Under the pieces are notes generated by a model. It had not been told where the DNA came from. It did no database searches and was given only the letters and a program-made list of their open reading frames with translations. Both the position numbers and the translations under genes were made by a program. Source: Allodiplogaster sudhausi (lineage: Eukaryota; Nematoda; Chromadorea; Rhabditida; Diplogasteridae). From it: a stretch of DNA of 64,000 bases. The DNA lies in assembly GCA_945643635.1 (NCBI GenBank), contig CALZFC010000027.1:3848501-3912500 (forward strand), read 5' to 3'. Every line of letters starts with the position of its first letter. Positions within the stretch are counted from its first letter, which is position 1. Shown here piece after piece: positions 11,145-21,969 of this stretch.

Positions 11145-11375
11145 GCCTTTTATGCCACAGGTTTCTCGACCGGCAAACAGCGCCTTGGCTGAGGTGATTC
11201 ATTCATTTTCTTCAGACGATCTCATGGCGAATGAGAGAAAATCTAATAAAGAAAACGAAGAGAACAATCATCGCTTTCAAAATTAAGATGAATATTGCTT
11301 TTTCTTCCAATATTTTAGCGCGTGCGCTCAATTCATAACGACGTCTTATTTGAGTGTGATTCAATTTTTGATAAC
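11145..11375 (-). promoter_or_regulatory. Third copy of the saposin-like promoter region
   Basis: On the minus strand a TATA-like GGCATAAAAG at about 11147-11156 is followed upstream by the same sequence as at 9.2 kb (complement of TTTCTCGACCGGCAAACAG and of ATTTTCTTCAGACGATCTCA), continuing to about 11375 with lower similarity. Confidence 0.55.
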
Positions 11376-12248
11376 AAAATAAGTTCCGCTTAGTCTTCGT
11401 CGAAATCGCAGATGCCCATCGATTGCCACTTCCAGATGAAAGATCTTAAAGTATTATATCATCAAAGTGTCTCGATTAACGAATCAACGGAGAACATAAA
11501 TTATTTTTAACACCAAGCAAATACGTTCGTATGATACGGATTGGTCCATTTATGATTGACTTACTATCAGTTTTAATTGTACAAATATTTTTACCTTCTT
11601 TAATTCAGAAGAAGTTACTACAGTGTCAACAGCGGCTGTCAGTACATCTTTTGTCTTTCTTTATCAACATTTTCATTTATAAGGGCATGCCATTTAGATT
11701 CGCATGCTTAATTGATTCCGATGATGCCAAAAGACGCGTTTCACGAATCGGTTGCAAGCTCTAGAAGAGCATTGAATTTAATAAACACTGCCAGGGGCAG
11801 GGCCGTCAGTTACAGACTGCGAATAGGAACAGGAGATGATTACTGAGAATCGGCCAGAGTTCAAGCTGTTCATGTCTCACCAGATTCCTCGCCGCGAAAA
11901 GGGGTTTTCTTTACGCGAAGATGAATAAGGTCTTGAATTCGAATTGGAAGTGTCCTGCCAGAAAGATTCCGCTCTTGCAAGAAGTAGGCCTGGATCCATT
12001 CTGGTCTTTCGTCTATCTCATTCAATTGTGAGTAGAGTTAACATCCATCTGACATGAACGGGAAGGATATTTTCAAATCGTCAGTAATGAAACATTCGAT
12101 GTCTAAAGGAGCTTGGACGAGCGGGAACGGGAAAACGAACAGAAAGAGGGATAGAGTGAGAGCGGGAACAAGGAGATAAAACGATAGAGAGAGAGAGAGA
12201 GAAAAGAAAGAAAGAAAGAAAGAAAGAAGAGAGCGAGAAAGATAGAGA

Positions 12249-12300
<52 letters not shown>

Positions 12301-12465
12301 AGTTTGTAGGGGCTGTGAGTTCAGGCACGGCACCCACTTTCATTCATTCGTCTCAGTTAAGTCAAATTATACGGGAGTGTCAATCTGCCCATCTCCTCAA
12401 TTAGTGGCGTGTCTTCTCTGGAAGGAGGCGGGCAAAGATGACCATGAGAATGAAAGAGTGAGAGA

Positions 12466-12509
<44 letters not shown>

Positions 12510-12620
12510 TTAAGGAGTGAGTGAGAGAAAGTGTGCAGAACAAGGAAGATAAGTGGAAAGTGAGTGCATAATGAGACTATTAGGGGAGGAATAAAATAGT
12601 GGAGTGAGAATGATGTTGGG
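11376..12620. other. Spacer with GA tracts and weak coding-like pieces
   Basis: Short plus-strand frames near 11685-11763 (GMPFRFACLIDSDDAKRRVS) and 11837-11926 (MITENRPEFKLFMSHQIPRR, ending at a TAA) look protein-like but have no splice context. Two GA/GAAA tracts (12,187-12,300 and 12,460-12,510) follow. The long minus-strand Ser-Leu frames over these tracts are artefacts. Confidence 0.3.
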
Positions 12621-12627
12621 GTCTTAG

Positions 12628-13830
12628 ATGACCATAATGTCTGAGACAGAGCGGGCGGTTGCTCCTCTGAACTTTGGGATTGAGAGTATTCTTGAGAGAG
12701 AAGCTTCCCAACGTCTTCCCTCAGTCTCTCCCTCTCTGGCAACTTCTATCTCTCCACGAGAGGTCCTTCCCTCATGGGTATTCTGCACAAGATATTCAGA
12801 TAGGCCATCCTCAGGTTCTCGCTGAAAGAAGCCCCTTGCTTACCCTCTTTATAGTAGGAATTCAGGCTTCCGCGGAGAAAGCAGAAACAGGAAAAGAAGC
12901 CATTCTGAAGAGGAACGACGTCCACGGACCGCGTTCACCCAGCATCAGCTCAACACTCTCCGGCAACACTTCGTCCACAACCAGTTACATTTCTTGTCTT
13001 TGCGCTCTTCCCCCGTACTGGCTATTTTTCTTCTATTTTCGGTTATGTTGTTATTCTACCCAGAGGTTTAGAATATTCTCCTGTTTGCCGTTTCTGATGA
13101 CACGAAATATTGCCAAAACGCAGACTTGACAATTTTTCCTATCATCAAGTATGGCAAATTGTGAAAGTATCTAAATTCTGGGCCAAAAATAATAGCCCGA
13201 AGATTGAAGAAAACCACTAACTTTTTTTATTGACACTACCTTATATGATGATGAATATGCATTCTCTCCGCTTTCTCACTCTTTCACAGTCTGTCTTACC
13301 CTATTACTTGCTGCATCTCTCATCCTCTCTCTCTCTCTCTTTCTTGCTACCATATCCCTATCTTCAGCTTGCTGCAACTCTAATAATACTCTAGATATCT
13401 CACGGAGAAACGTCGTCAACTCCTCGCACACGAATTGGGCCTCAACGAGTCGCAAATCAAAATCTGGTTTCAGGTAAATTTATTATTTCTGTATTTTTAT
13501 ACTAGCCAAAATGATCAATTATTACATGAAATTAAGCAACTGTTTGTGAAGATTAGTGTGGTTATGAGTACCCGGCGGAGAAATTTCCCTGAGCCCCTTC
13601 TTTTTCGTCCTCCAAAATGTTCTTCCCTCGTCTCGCCTTGCAATTGATGCTTATCTCGGCATGTCCTTCCCCCTCTACTAATTGCCAGTTATGCTGTCGC
13701 AAGATGTAAGAAGACTGATTAATGACAGAGATATCAAGAGGCAGTCATCTCCTCATTCCATAATCCCTTGCAGAACAAGCGTGCCAAGCTGAAGAAGTCG
13801 TTCGCAGGGCGATGCACGCACAGCTCGTGA
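12628..13830 (+). CDS. Engrailed-family homeobox protein (146 aa)
   Basis: A homeodomain transcription repressor of the engrailed family. Four exons join in frame: 12628-12814, 12866-12983, 13395-13473, 13774-13830. The first exon starts [20 protein letters not shown] and contains an EH1 motif (LNFGIESIL, the Groucho-binding type). It ends with the EH2/EH3 block [13 protein letters not shown]. The homeodomain follows: [39 protein letters not shown] and [19 protein letters not shown], with WFQNKR intact in helix 3. A TAG lies just before the ATG codon. After the homeodomain the protein ends [13 protein letters not shown], so the usual EH5 block is missing. The protein is very short for the family. 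A broken second copy lies at 36775-37651 on the other strand. Confidence 0.9.
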
Positions 13831-14919
13831 ACTTGCTCGCCCATCCGGCCATTGCCAACCCTGTCCCCTGCATAAAAAAAGCCAGCCAGATATCGTTATT
13901 GATATGTAATGATCTGTCGTCTTCTGCACTATATTCGCATAAATTAAAAGACATTTGTTATTAAACTTGCTGATGAAATTGTTGAGTTTGAACGTTGTCT
14001 CTTACCTGAAGGCAGGATGCGAAGAGGAGAGCCTCACGGACGGCATCTCTGCTAATGGTCAGATAATTATCGATATTCCAATTCACTCCACTGATCTCAC
14101 TTGTATACTCAAGACTGTGCGCATCCGCGCAACCACTGCGCCAAGCAGGCCATGTTTTTTTAGACTGCAAGCAAGACGCTCACAATGGCCAAAACACTGT
14201 TAAGTACTCTACGACTGCAAATTATGCAAATTGTAAAAATCAATATAAAATCGCCAGAGGCCATTTAGGGAAAAAATAGTTTCTAAAATAGTTTTATTTC
14301 TCGACCGTAACAATCCATTTGGACAGGTGCGATGTTCAAAATCCGCTGTGTTATGCTTATTGCTAGATTGTTCCCTTGTGAGGGGTGGAGGAAGAGGGAG
14401 CAGAGTTGCCAGCCTCTCTTCTCACACAATCGGACGCTGCTTCACCTTTTATCAAGAGATTTCATCCGCATCTTGGCGAATTGTTTCAATGTCAAACAAA
14501 TCGAAGGCATAAAACAACGTTGTCAAGAGAGTGTATGAAAAGGATGGAAGAAGGCACGGATAAACAATAAGAACTAGTAACCACCAGATGAAGCCAAAAA
14601 CAACAAAACTAACAGAAATAAGCACCAATCTCTGAATCATTCAAACGAATGTAGTCGTTTTATAAAAAAAATTTCGTTCTCTGTTTATTCGCTTTTCTCT
14701 TCGACACATTTTCTACAGATTGGCAATAGTATGACGCAGATCAATTATATACAATATTACTACGAAAGGCGATCTGTCAAATGGAAGTAGACGATTGATG
14801 CGCATTGGCGATTTCGTCCATGTGGACCGAGAAAGTTTAGGCAAAACTTATCCGCTTATATTCTTCGTAAGCTTTCTCACTTCTTTCGAAGAATAAAAAA
14901 AAGGGCATATATTAGAATG
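13831..14919. repeat. 3' flank of engrailed, partly duplicated in inverse orientation
   Basis: 13831-about 14100 matches the complement of about 36540-36775 (for example GACGGCATCTCTGCTAATGG against the complement at 36.57 kb), so the inverted copy of engrailed extends past the stop codon. From 14.1 to 14.9 kb I see only short unsupported frames. Confidence 0.55.
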
Positions 14920-15067
14920 ATTAGTTGTGTTACCTTTTCGGTAAGGCAATTTCGGCCATTTTGGCTTCCAGGCTACATTTCACTCTTCTGCCATCACTTC
15001 TCCCTCTATATCTCTCTCTCTCTCTTTCTTTCTCTCTCTCTTTCTTTCTCTCTCATTCCCTTCTTCC

Positions 15068-17488
15068 TTGTTAAAAAGATCATTCACTGATCCATTGAGC
15101 ATTTCTCGCCTCTTTAATGCGTCTGATGTGATTGCATGTCTGACTCTTCCCCCTCTTCGCCTTCATATCGTACTTGTCTATGCGCCGACCTCGGCCGCCC
15201 CTGATCAGGACTATGAGGACTTCCTGGACCTTGCGGATCGTGCATTACGTGAGGCTCCTCGTGGTTTCTCTCCTGTTCTAATTGGGGATCTGAATGGACG
15301 CGTAGCTCGAGACGGTGTGAATGAGTCAGTAGTTGGCGCCTTTACAAAAGGTCCAGGAAATGAGAGAGGCCGCCTTTTTGTGGAATTTTGCACCCGTCTG
15401 CGTTTCCGAATTTGGAATACCTTCTTTCGGAGGCGCAGGGAACGTTTGTGGACCTGGCGGTCTCCAAACGCACAAACACACAATCAAATCGACTTTGCGG
15501 CCTCTCGAGCTTCCTTATCAGTGACCGACTGTGGGGTTGTCAGCTGCTTTGATTTCAATTCTGACCATCGTCTCCTCCACTTGACAATTCGGGTAAAATC
15601 TATCAGAAGGGAAAGGCCAGTGAAGGGTCAGGTGCAACGAGTGTTTGATCACGAATTGTATCGGTCAAATCTGAGGCTTATCCCTGATGTCGATCCCGAT
15701 TCAAGTGAGGAGGCATACGAGAATATCCACGCTCTAACGCTGACGGCAGCTAATGGTTGTGTGCGGTGCTCAGTAGATCCGTCGCGCATTTCTGTGAAGA
15801 CTTGCCGGCTTTTCGAACAGCGACGTATCGCCAAGGCTGACACTTCACCAAACGGACTCATCGCTTTCTCTATCCTCTGTAAAGAGGTTAGGCGGAGTTT
15901 AAATGAAGACCTTGCCTCACGCAGGGAATTTATTGCTCTCCAAGCGGTGCAGAACGGACACAGTGTTGTGAAATCCCGACGCCAGAACGAGGTTTACCGT
16001 AAACGGTTACGCACGTATGATGCGACTTCGCGGTGCTCGCAGAGCGAGACGGAGAGGAAAGTGAGGGAGTTCTTTAATGAGCTATTCTCGCCAACCTTGA
16101 ACATCTTGCCTGTGGACAGCATACCGCAGGAGCCAAGAGCTATTATGCGAATCCGTCAGAATGGCTCTACGGGTTCAGATGGAGTGACACCGAAGATGAT
16201 CTATCATGCAAGAGATCGTGTTGCTCCTCTGATTTGCCGCCTGCTTAATGGTCTGTCGAAGGCTCTCGTCACTCTTCTATACAAGAAGGGAGATCCGGCT
16301 GATGTTAACAACTTCCGGCCAATCTCACTCCTTCAGTGTACCATGAAAGTGGTGACTCGAGTACTGCTAGCACGCATGGAAAGAGATCTTGACAACGCTG
16401 AAGAGACCACTCAAGCAGGCTTCCGGAGAGGCTTCTCAACTCTCGACCATATCCATGCGATTAAACAGATTGTTGAGAAGTCCAAGGAGTTCAATCAACC
16501 GCTCTATGCCGCATTTGTTGATAGTCGTAAGGCTTTCGACTGCGTAGAGTGGCAGGCTGTCTGGAATGCGCTTGCTGAGCAAGGTGTCCATGCCACGCTT
16601 ATTAAGATCTTAGCGAGGCTGTACCAATCCTCTACCACATTGGTCCGTGTGAATGACAAGAAAGTTTCTATCAACGTTCAGCGCGGCGTAAGGCAAGGTG
16701 ACTCATTGTCTCCGCGTCTTTTCACTGCTGTTCTCAGAAGCTGTCTGAACCGGATTGATTGGGAAGGGAGGGGTATCCGCATAGCCGGTGGTCATCTAGC
16801 AATGCTTGCGTACGCCGACGATCTCGTGCTCATCACACGGTTTCATTCGCAGCTCTCTGATATGCTTGCGATTCTACGAGACGCCCTAGCTGAGATCGGT
16901 TTGAGTATCAACCACTCCAAGACTGTGCTAATGACATCATGTAAGACAACCAATCAGCCCCTTCGGGTTGGCCAAGCAGTCTATCACTTTGTCGACAGCT
17001 TTGTCTATCTCGGAGTGCAGATCTCGATGCCGCTCGATGACAGCTCGGAGTTAACTCGGCGCATTCAGAAGGGTTGGCTCGCTTTTACGAGAATGTCCGA
17101 CATATTGACAAATCAGAAGCTTCGGCTGAAGATACGTCGAAAAGTCTTTGAAGCCTACGTTACCCCCGTGGTTTTGTATGGATCAGAGTGTTGGACCCTC
17201 GATAGAAGTGGGCGCGTGAGGTTAGAAAGAGCGCAAAGAAGAATGGAGCGTGCGATGCTTGGTGTGACCCTTCAAGATCGGATAAGGAATGTGGACCTGA
17301 GACGCTGGACCGGAATCAATGATTGGCTCAAGATGGCATTCAAGAGGAAGATGGATTGGGCAATCAAGATCGACCAAATGGAACAGAATCGGTGGGCCTA
17401 CATCTCCACCTTCTGGATCCCCTACGAAGCAGTTCATCGACGTAGGCCCGGTCGTCCATCCATTCGCTGGCGAGACCATCTTCCCTGA
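15068..17488 (+). CDS. LINE endonuclease-reverse transcriptase (truncated)
   Basis: An 806-codon open frame. The first 19 or so codons, including the Met, belong to the flanking host DNA, so the true element protein starts upstream and is lost. Domains: the remaining APE-type endonuclease (YAPTSAAPD about residue 39, GDLNG about 73, SDHRLLHL about 164), then reverse transcriptase with NFRPISLLQ, QAGFRRGFSTLDH, AFVDSRKAFD, GVRQGDSLSPRLF and YADD at about residue 582. The stretch between ICRLLNG and LVTLLYKKGD is shorter than in related RTE proteins, suggesting an internal deletion of roughly 25-30 residues. The C-terminal RRRPGRPSIRWRDHLP matches the usual RPxGRPxxRW end. Probably not active because the endonuclease is incomplete. 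Confidence 0.9.
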   Translation: MLKRSFTDPLSISRLFNASDVIACLTLPPLRLHIVLVYAPTSAAPDQDYEDFLDLADRALREAPRGFSPVLIGDLNGRVARDGVNESVVGAFTKGPGNERGRLFVEFCTRLRFRIWNTFFRRRRERLWTWRSPNAQTHNQIDFAASRASLSVTDCGVVSCFDFNSDHRLLHLTIRVKSIRRERPVKGQVQRVFDHELYRSNLRLIPDVDPDSSEEAYENIHALTLTAANGCVRCSVDPSRISVKTCRLFEQRRIAKADTSPNGLIAFSILCKEVRRSLNEDLASRREFIALQAVQNGHSVVKSRRQNEVYRKRLRTYDATSRCSQSETERKVREFFNELFSPTLNILPVDSIPQEPRAIMRIRQNGSTGSDGVTPKMIYHARDRVAPLICRLLNGLSKALVTLLYKKGDPADVNNFRPISLLQCTMKVVTRVLLARMERDLDNAEETTQAGFRRGFSTLDHIHAIKQIVEKSKEFNQPLYAAFVDSRKAFDCVEWQAVWNALAEQGVHATLIKILARLYQSSTTLVRVNDKKVSINVQRGVRQGDSLSPRLFTAVLRSCLNRIDWEGRGIRIAGGHLAMLAYADDLVLITRFHSQLSDMLAILRDALAEIGLSINHSKTVLMTSCKTTNQPLRVGQAVYHFVDSFVYLGVQISMPLDDSSELTRRIQKGWLAFTRMSDILTNQKLRLKIRRKVFEAYVTPVVLYGSECWTLDRSGRVRLERAQRRMERAMLGVTLQDRIRNVDLRRWTGINDWLKMAFKRKMDWAIKIDQMEQNRWAYISTFWIPYEAVHRRRPGRPSIRWRDHLP

Positions 17489-17599
17489 CCACTTTCTCTC
17501 CCTCTCACTCATATCCCGCAACGAAGTTGACGTTCGGCCTATATCATCCCTGTGCTCATCCCACAATCGGCCTGATACAACGATAAATTGTTATTGTTA
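15124..17599 (+). mobile_element. 5'-truncated RTE-like LINE with 10-bp target-site duplication
   Basis: Flanked by the direct repeat TTAATGCGTC at 15114-15123 and 17600-17609. The right-arm partner (48.5 kb) has a single site there, so this is an insertion. The element ends in a TTGTTATTGTTATT tail, typical of RTE-clade LINEs, after a 3' untranslated part of about 110 bases. The 5' part of the endonuclease region is missing. The tidy duplication and open frame suggest a fairly recent insertion. Confidence 0.92.
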
Positions 17600-17850
17600 T
17601 TAATGCGTCGAACGAACGTTTTATGCGTGCTGTGATCGTAGACTTTTCCCCCGTTCTTGTCGTCTCTTCTTCTTCCTCGTCCACTCGTTCACTCTTACCT
17701 TCTCTCTCCTCTCTTTCTCTCTCCTCACTCTCTCCTCTCTCACTCTCTAAATCACTCTGCTATCTACTTTTCTGCTTTCTCCAAATTCCGTTCAAGTTTG
17801 GCGGCAAACAGAGTGAGCGATTTAGAATTACTTCCATAACTGAATATCTG

Positions 17851-18840
17851 TAATCGACAGTCGAAATATGCTCATCCAAATACGAATATAACTTTGTAAT
17901 ACATATATTACAGCATTATATTTATATATATATATTGTTTATCTGGCTTGCATATAAGAGGAGTACAAGAAGAATATCGGAAGAAATTAGAGAAATATGA
18001 CGCAAACAGATTGGTAAGAGGCCGCAAAAAGTTGGCCAATAGGTGCTTAGGGCACCTTAGAATAGAGAAAAAAAATAAAACAAAGCAGGAATAATAAAAT
18101 AAGAGGAAATGTATAGACAGCCAATATCAACTACGTCGAGAGAGCACAACTTTCTAAATTAGGTTACGAGCACCCGGCAAGGAAGTGTAAGCACAACATT
18201 GGGGAGAGTATTCCACATATCGACAATCCTAGTAGAAAAGAAATTCATATATATATATATGCTGCTTCTAAACTTGAATTTGCACAATTTAAACCGATGG
18301 CCGCGGGTGAAACTCGTATATGTCAATATGATATGATTCTCTTATCAAACTCTTTATTTACATGCATAATAAACACCTCACAATCAGTTGTGACTCCTCC
18401 GTTCCTTTTCTTTTCAGGAATTAACCAAACGAGTTAATCATCATACATATAATAGTTTTTAAAATCAAACTTCGCCATATTAAACATGCTGATAAACGTA
18501 ACACTTCTAATTTTAACTTTGTTTCACAATTGTGTGAATCGTGCATTGAATAAAACAAGCGATTGAAGATTCGAATTAAAGAGGGCACAGATCTAAGAAT
18601 ATTGATAAATTTGTTTATCATAAAGTGGAAGGCTACAGTAGTCATGTAAGATAGGAGGGTAGAATGCACACCTCTCCCGTAGTGAGCAACTGCCAGCATG
18701 AGAGGAATTGAAGAGAAAGAGCGTGGAATGAAAGGAGGGAGAGAGAGGGACAGAGAGTGAGAGAGAGAGAGAGAGAGGGAGAGGGGGGGGGGAGACTTCA
18801 ACTTACATATGTACATACTCTGCTAATTAAATATCACATC
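17851..18840. other. AT-rich spacer with GA tract
   Basis: AT-rich DNA with short (AT)n runs near 17.93 and 18.25 kb and a GA tract followed by a G9 run at 18.73-18.79 kb. No gene recognised. Confidence 0.4.
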
Positions 18841-19049
18841 TCGGTATTTCCTTTATCGATATTTCTTGCTTATCTTTCCCAAGTTGCTGTTACTCAGTTT
18901 ATAGTAAATCTCTTACTTGCCAGTGAAAATGAGTGTTGCTGTAGCTGATTGTCTTGTGAGATAAGAAGAGTCTCTGGATCGGGGGGGGGGGGGGATAGAA
19001 TGAGAAAGCGGCATTCTTTTTCAGATCGGGAGCTCTCTTGCTCTCTCTT

Positions 19050-19088
<39 letters not shown>

Positions 19089-19303
19089 TTTTCTCTCTTT
19101 CTCTAGCCTGTCTCTCTTCCCTGCCCCATTCAATTTATGTGGAAATAAAAACGTACACGTGTCTTTGTGCAGCCCTTCGAATGGAGATATATGGCATCTG
19201 AGAAGGAGAGAGAGTACGAGGGATAGAGAGAGTCTAGGCAGTTTTGAAAACTGAAACGGAGAAAGAGAGGGAGAGAGAGAGGAAGAGGGAGAGTGGGAGA
19301 GAG

Positions 19304-19356
<53 letters not shown>

Positions 19357-19616
19357 CAGAGTTGGAAGGAGAGATTCAAAGTATGAAGTGGAAGCGAGCC
19401 TCGTTGAGCAGAGCCTGATGTCCACTCCGTTGAATGTGTTGAATTGGTTGGAAGTTGCGTTCTTTTGATTTGGGCCAAGGCTTCTTTTAATTTATTCGAA
19501 TGGGATCAGAAGAGAAGAACCACGTGGGCATCGCGTTCTTTGTGTTCATTCTGCTGTTCCTTTCGTCTCCACCGTATCCCATTCGAACTTTTCCTGTTGT
19601 CCTCTCCCCCTTTCTC

Positions 19617-19665
<49 letters not shown>

Positions 19666-20355
19666 CAGGGATGGGGTGGTAGGAACGAAGGAATTGCAAC
19701 ATCGAGGAAGGTCAAAAACATTAGGAGGTCCTGTTTTTTTTGCGAATTGATACGCTGATCGTTTTATTAAGCAAAGGGGGTTTGTTTTGTCTTGCAAAAT
19801 TGATCTAGTCTTTCTTTAAGGCAATTAACATTCTGTTATCTCCTAAACCATACGAGTATTTCAATCCATTTTTGACATGATTTTGCGAAGAAATATATGT
19901 ATGATGAGAATACATTGTTTATATATGCGATTGCATCTATTTAGTACTAGCTTGTATTTTGCGAAACTTCATAAACTTTTGCTCTTTTCTTTATCATTTA
20001 AAGTCCGTCTTCCCAATTTATGCTTCATTTATTCGTTTTCTCTATACTTTCCTATTTTGCAATGCGTTTATTTCCTTTAACTTGTACTCATCGTCAGCTT
20101 CTTTCATCCGCATATGTGTTTTCTCCTATGCATACATATGTATATTGGCCTTGTGACACAAAAAAATGCGATTCTTTGCAAATATTTGCCTCTGGACATA
20201 AAAGAAATATATGTTGTTCATATTTTTTTATGTTTTCAAATGTACCACCCTCCTTCGGCTATATGGCTTTATTTTGTTTCTCTAGCTCTCTTCTCTGTAT
20301 CTTACTCCTGCTGTCTTTGCTCTCTAACTTGACTGCGAGGCTGCCTAGTCTCCGT
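18840..20355. repeat. Left arm of inverted duplication, segment C (partner 51640-53380)
   Basis: Matches the complement of 53380-51640 in order: GCAACTTGGGAAAGATAA (partner 53.36 kb), the stretch around GAATGGAGATATATGGCATC (53.09 kb), AAGGCTTCTTTTAATTTATTC (52.79 kb) and CTGCCTAGTCTCCGTTTAA (51.68 kb). No protein-coding exon recognised. Carries (CT)n and (GA)n tracts of both orientations. Confidence 0.8.
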
Positions 20356-20381
20356 TTAAGAGAGCCTCTCTAGGTCCATAC

Positions 20382-21956
20382 TGGCATGCCCTAGATGCAA
20401 GATGACCGATCCATACATTGAGAATGTGGTCAGGCATTACCAAGGACTTCTCTATTAACTTTTTGGGAAAATTTTATTTTTATAAAAATTTTCTTTCCAG
20501 GAATACCTTAAAGTGTGCTAAAATTTTGAAAATTCATATCGGGCTTTAAAGTCAACATTTTTCACTACTCTTTTTTTTATTCGATTTCTCGTCGAATACT
20601 TAATAAAACATATCTCAAGACTCTTTCGAAAAGTTTTATTTTCGATGTTAAATTTTGTCATGAATTTTTTTTTGTCATGAATTTTCGCTCGTTGAATACC
20701 TAAACCTCATTTGTGCGTGGTATTTTTATTTCAGATTAAAGAGTATGAAAAACTGTACAAGAAATGGTCCATGTTCAGTAAAATCTCTTTCCGACAAGCC
20801 TCGAAAAAGTAACCCGAATAGGAGCCACTCTCACCTGAGCGAATATGGTAATATGGTTACAACTTGCCAAATTTGACAAGCTCACAGAAGCTAAGCAGGC
20901 AGTTTTATTCAGCATCTTATTCTCTACAAAAAGGTGTCCATGACATTTTCATAAAACGCGCGTTTTATTGATAAAAACTAGAAAATTCAATTTTCAAACA
21001 TTTTGGAAAATAGCTATTTCATGAAGTATAGAATGTACGAGCTTGCTGAAAACAATATCTCCGTAGCTGTATCTTGTAGAGCAGAAAATTCTACACAATA
21101 TATGATCTCAACGCATTATCTTGATTTCCCATTTGATACGAAAAGTTGATTTCAAATTCGCTGCTCGAGCTAAATTTGGCTTCGGGTGTTGTTTATAAAT
21201 GAGTTATCTTTAGAAATCGATGTTTTCGTACAAAATAACAATCTTTTTCGTGTTCCTGGTATCGAACAACTCCTCTTGGGCAAATTCGGGGGAAATTTTT
21301 TTTTCGACTTTTGACTTCCATTTCGCCATGGGCGGTCAAAAGCCGAAAAGAAAATTTCGAAATGGGCGAAAAATAAAAATTTTATGAAAATGTCATGGAC
21401 GCCTTTTTGTAGAGAATAAGATGCTGAATAAAACTGACTGCTTAGCTTCTGTGAGCTTGTCAAATTTGGCAAGTTGTAACCATATTACCATATTCGCTCA
21501 GGTGAGAGTGGCTCCTATTCGGGTTACTTTTTCGAGACTTGTGGGAAAGAGATTTTACTGAACATGGACCGTTTCTTGTACAGTTTTTCATACTCTTTAA
21601 TCTGAAATAAAAATCCCACGCACAAATGAGGTTTAGGTATTCAACGAGCGAAAATTCATGACAAAAAAAAATTCATGACAAAATTTAACATCGAAAATAA
21701 AACTTTTCGAAAGAGTCTTGAGATATGTTTGATTAAGTATTCGACGAGAAATCTAATAAAAAAAAGAGTAGTGAAAAATGTTGACTTTAAAGCCCGATAT
21801 GAATTTTCAAAATTTTAGCACACTTTAAGGTATTCCTGGAAAGAAAATTTTTATAAAAATAAAATTTTCCCAAAAAGTTAATAGAGAGGTCCTTGGTAAT
21901 GCCTGACCACATTCTCAATGTATGGATCGGTCATCTTGCATCTAGGGCAGGGCCAA
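20382..21956. mobile_element. Foldback element, arms about 575 bp, left arm only
   Basis: 20382-20957 and 21383-21956 are inverted copies, for example ATGCAAGATGACCGATCCAT against its complement near 21.93 kb and TTCAGCATCTTATTCTCTAC against its complement near 21.42 kb. The loop is about 425 bp. The right arm (51.64-51.68 kb) runs through this point without the element, so it inserted after the duplication or was lost there. On the left side it is preceded by TTAA plus GAGAGCCTCTCT, the same terminus as the element at 24492. No TTAA follows on the right. No transposase frame is visible. Confidence 0.82.
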
Positions 21957-21969
21957 CTGAAGATAACGA

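Larger units (their letters stand above)
14920..17850. repeat. Block duplicated in inverse orientation at 48310-48980, out of order
   Basis: 14920-15113 and 17600-17850 match the complement of 48980-48310, including the flank TTCACTGATCC...GAGCATTT and TTTCTCCAAATTCC. The match is split in the left copy by the LINE. In the right arm the block lies between the partners of 24.2 and 27.3 kb, so it is not colinear with the rest of the inverted duplication. Confidence 0.7.

Noticed and set aside
15068..15124. Met at 15068 as the start of the LINE protein
   Set aside because: These bases are host flank shared with 48.57-48.60 kb. The element begins after the target duplication at 15123.
18894..19478. 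Minus-strand 194-codon Ser-Leu frame
   Set aside because: Runs over GA/CT repeats. The partner segment at 52.8-53.3 kb has different frame lengths.
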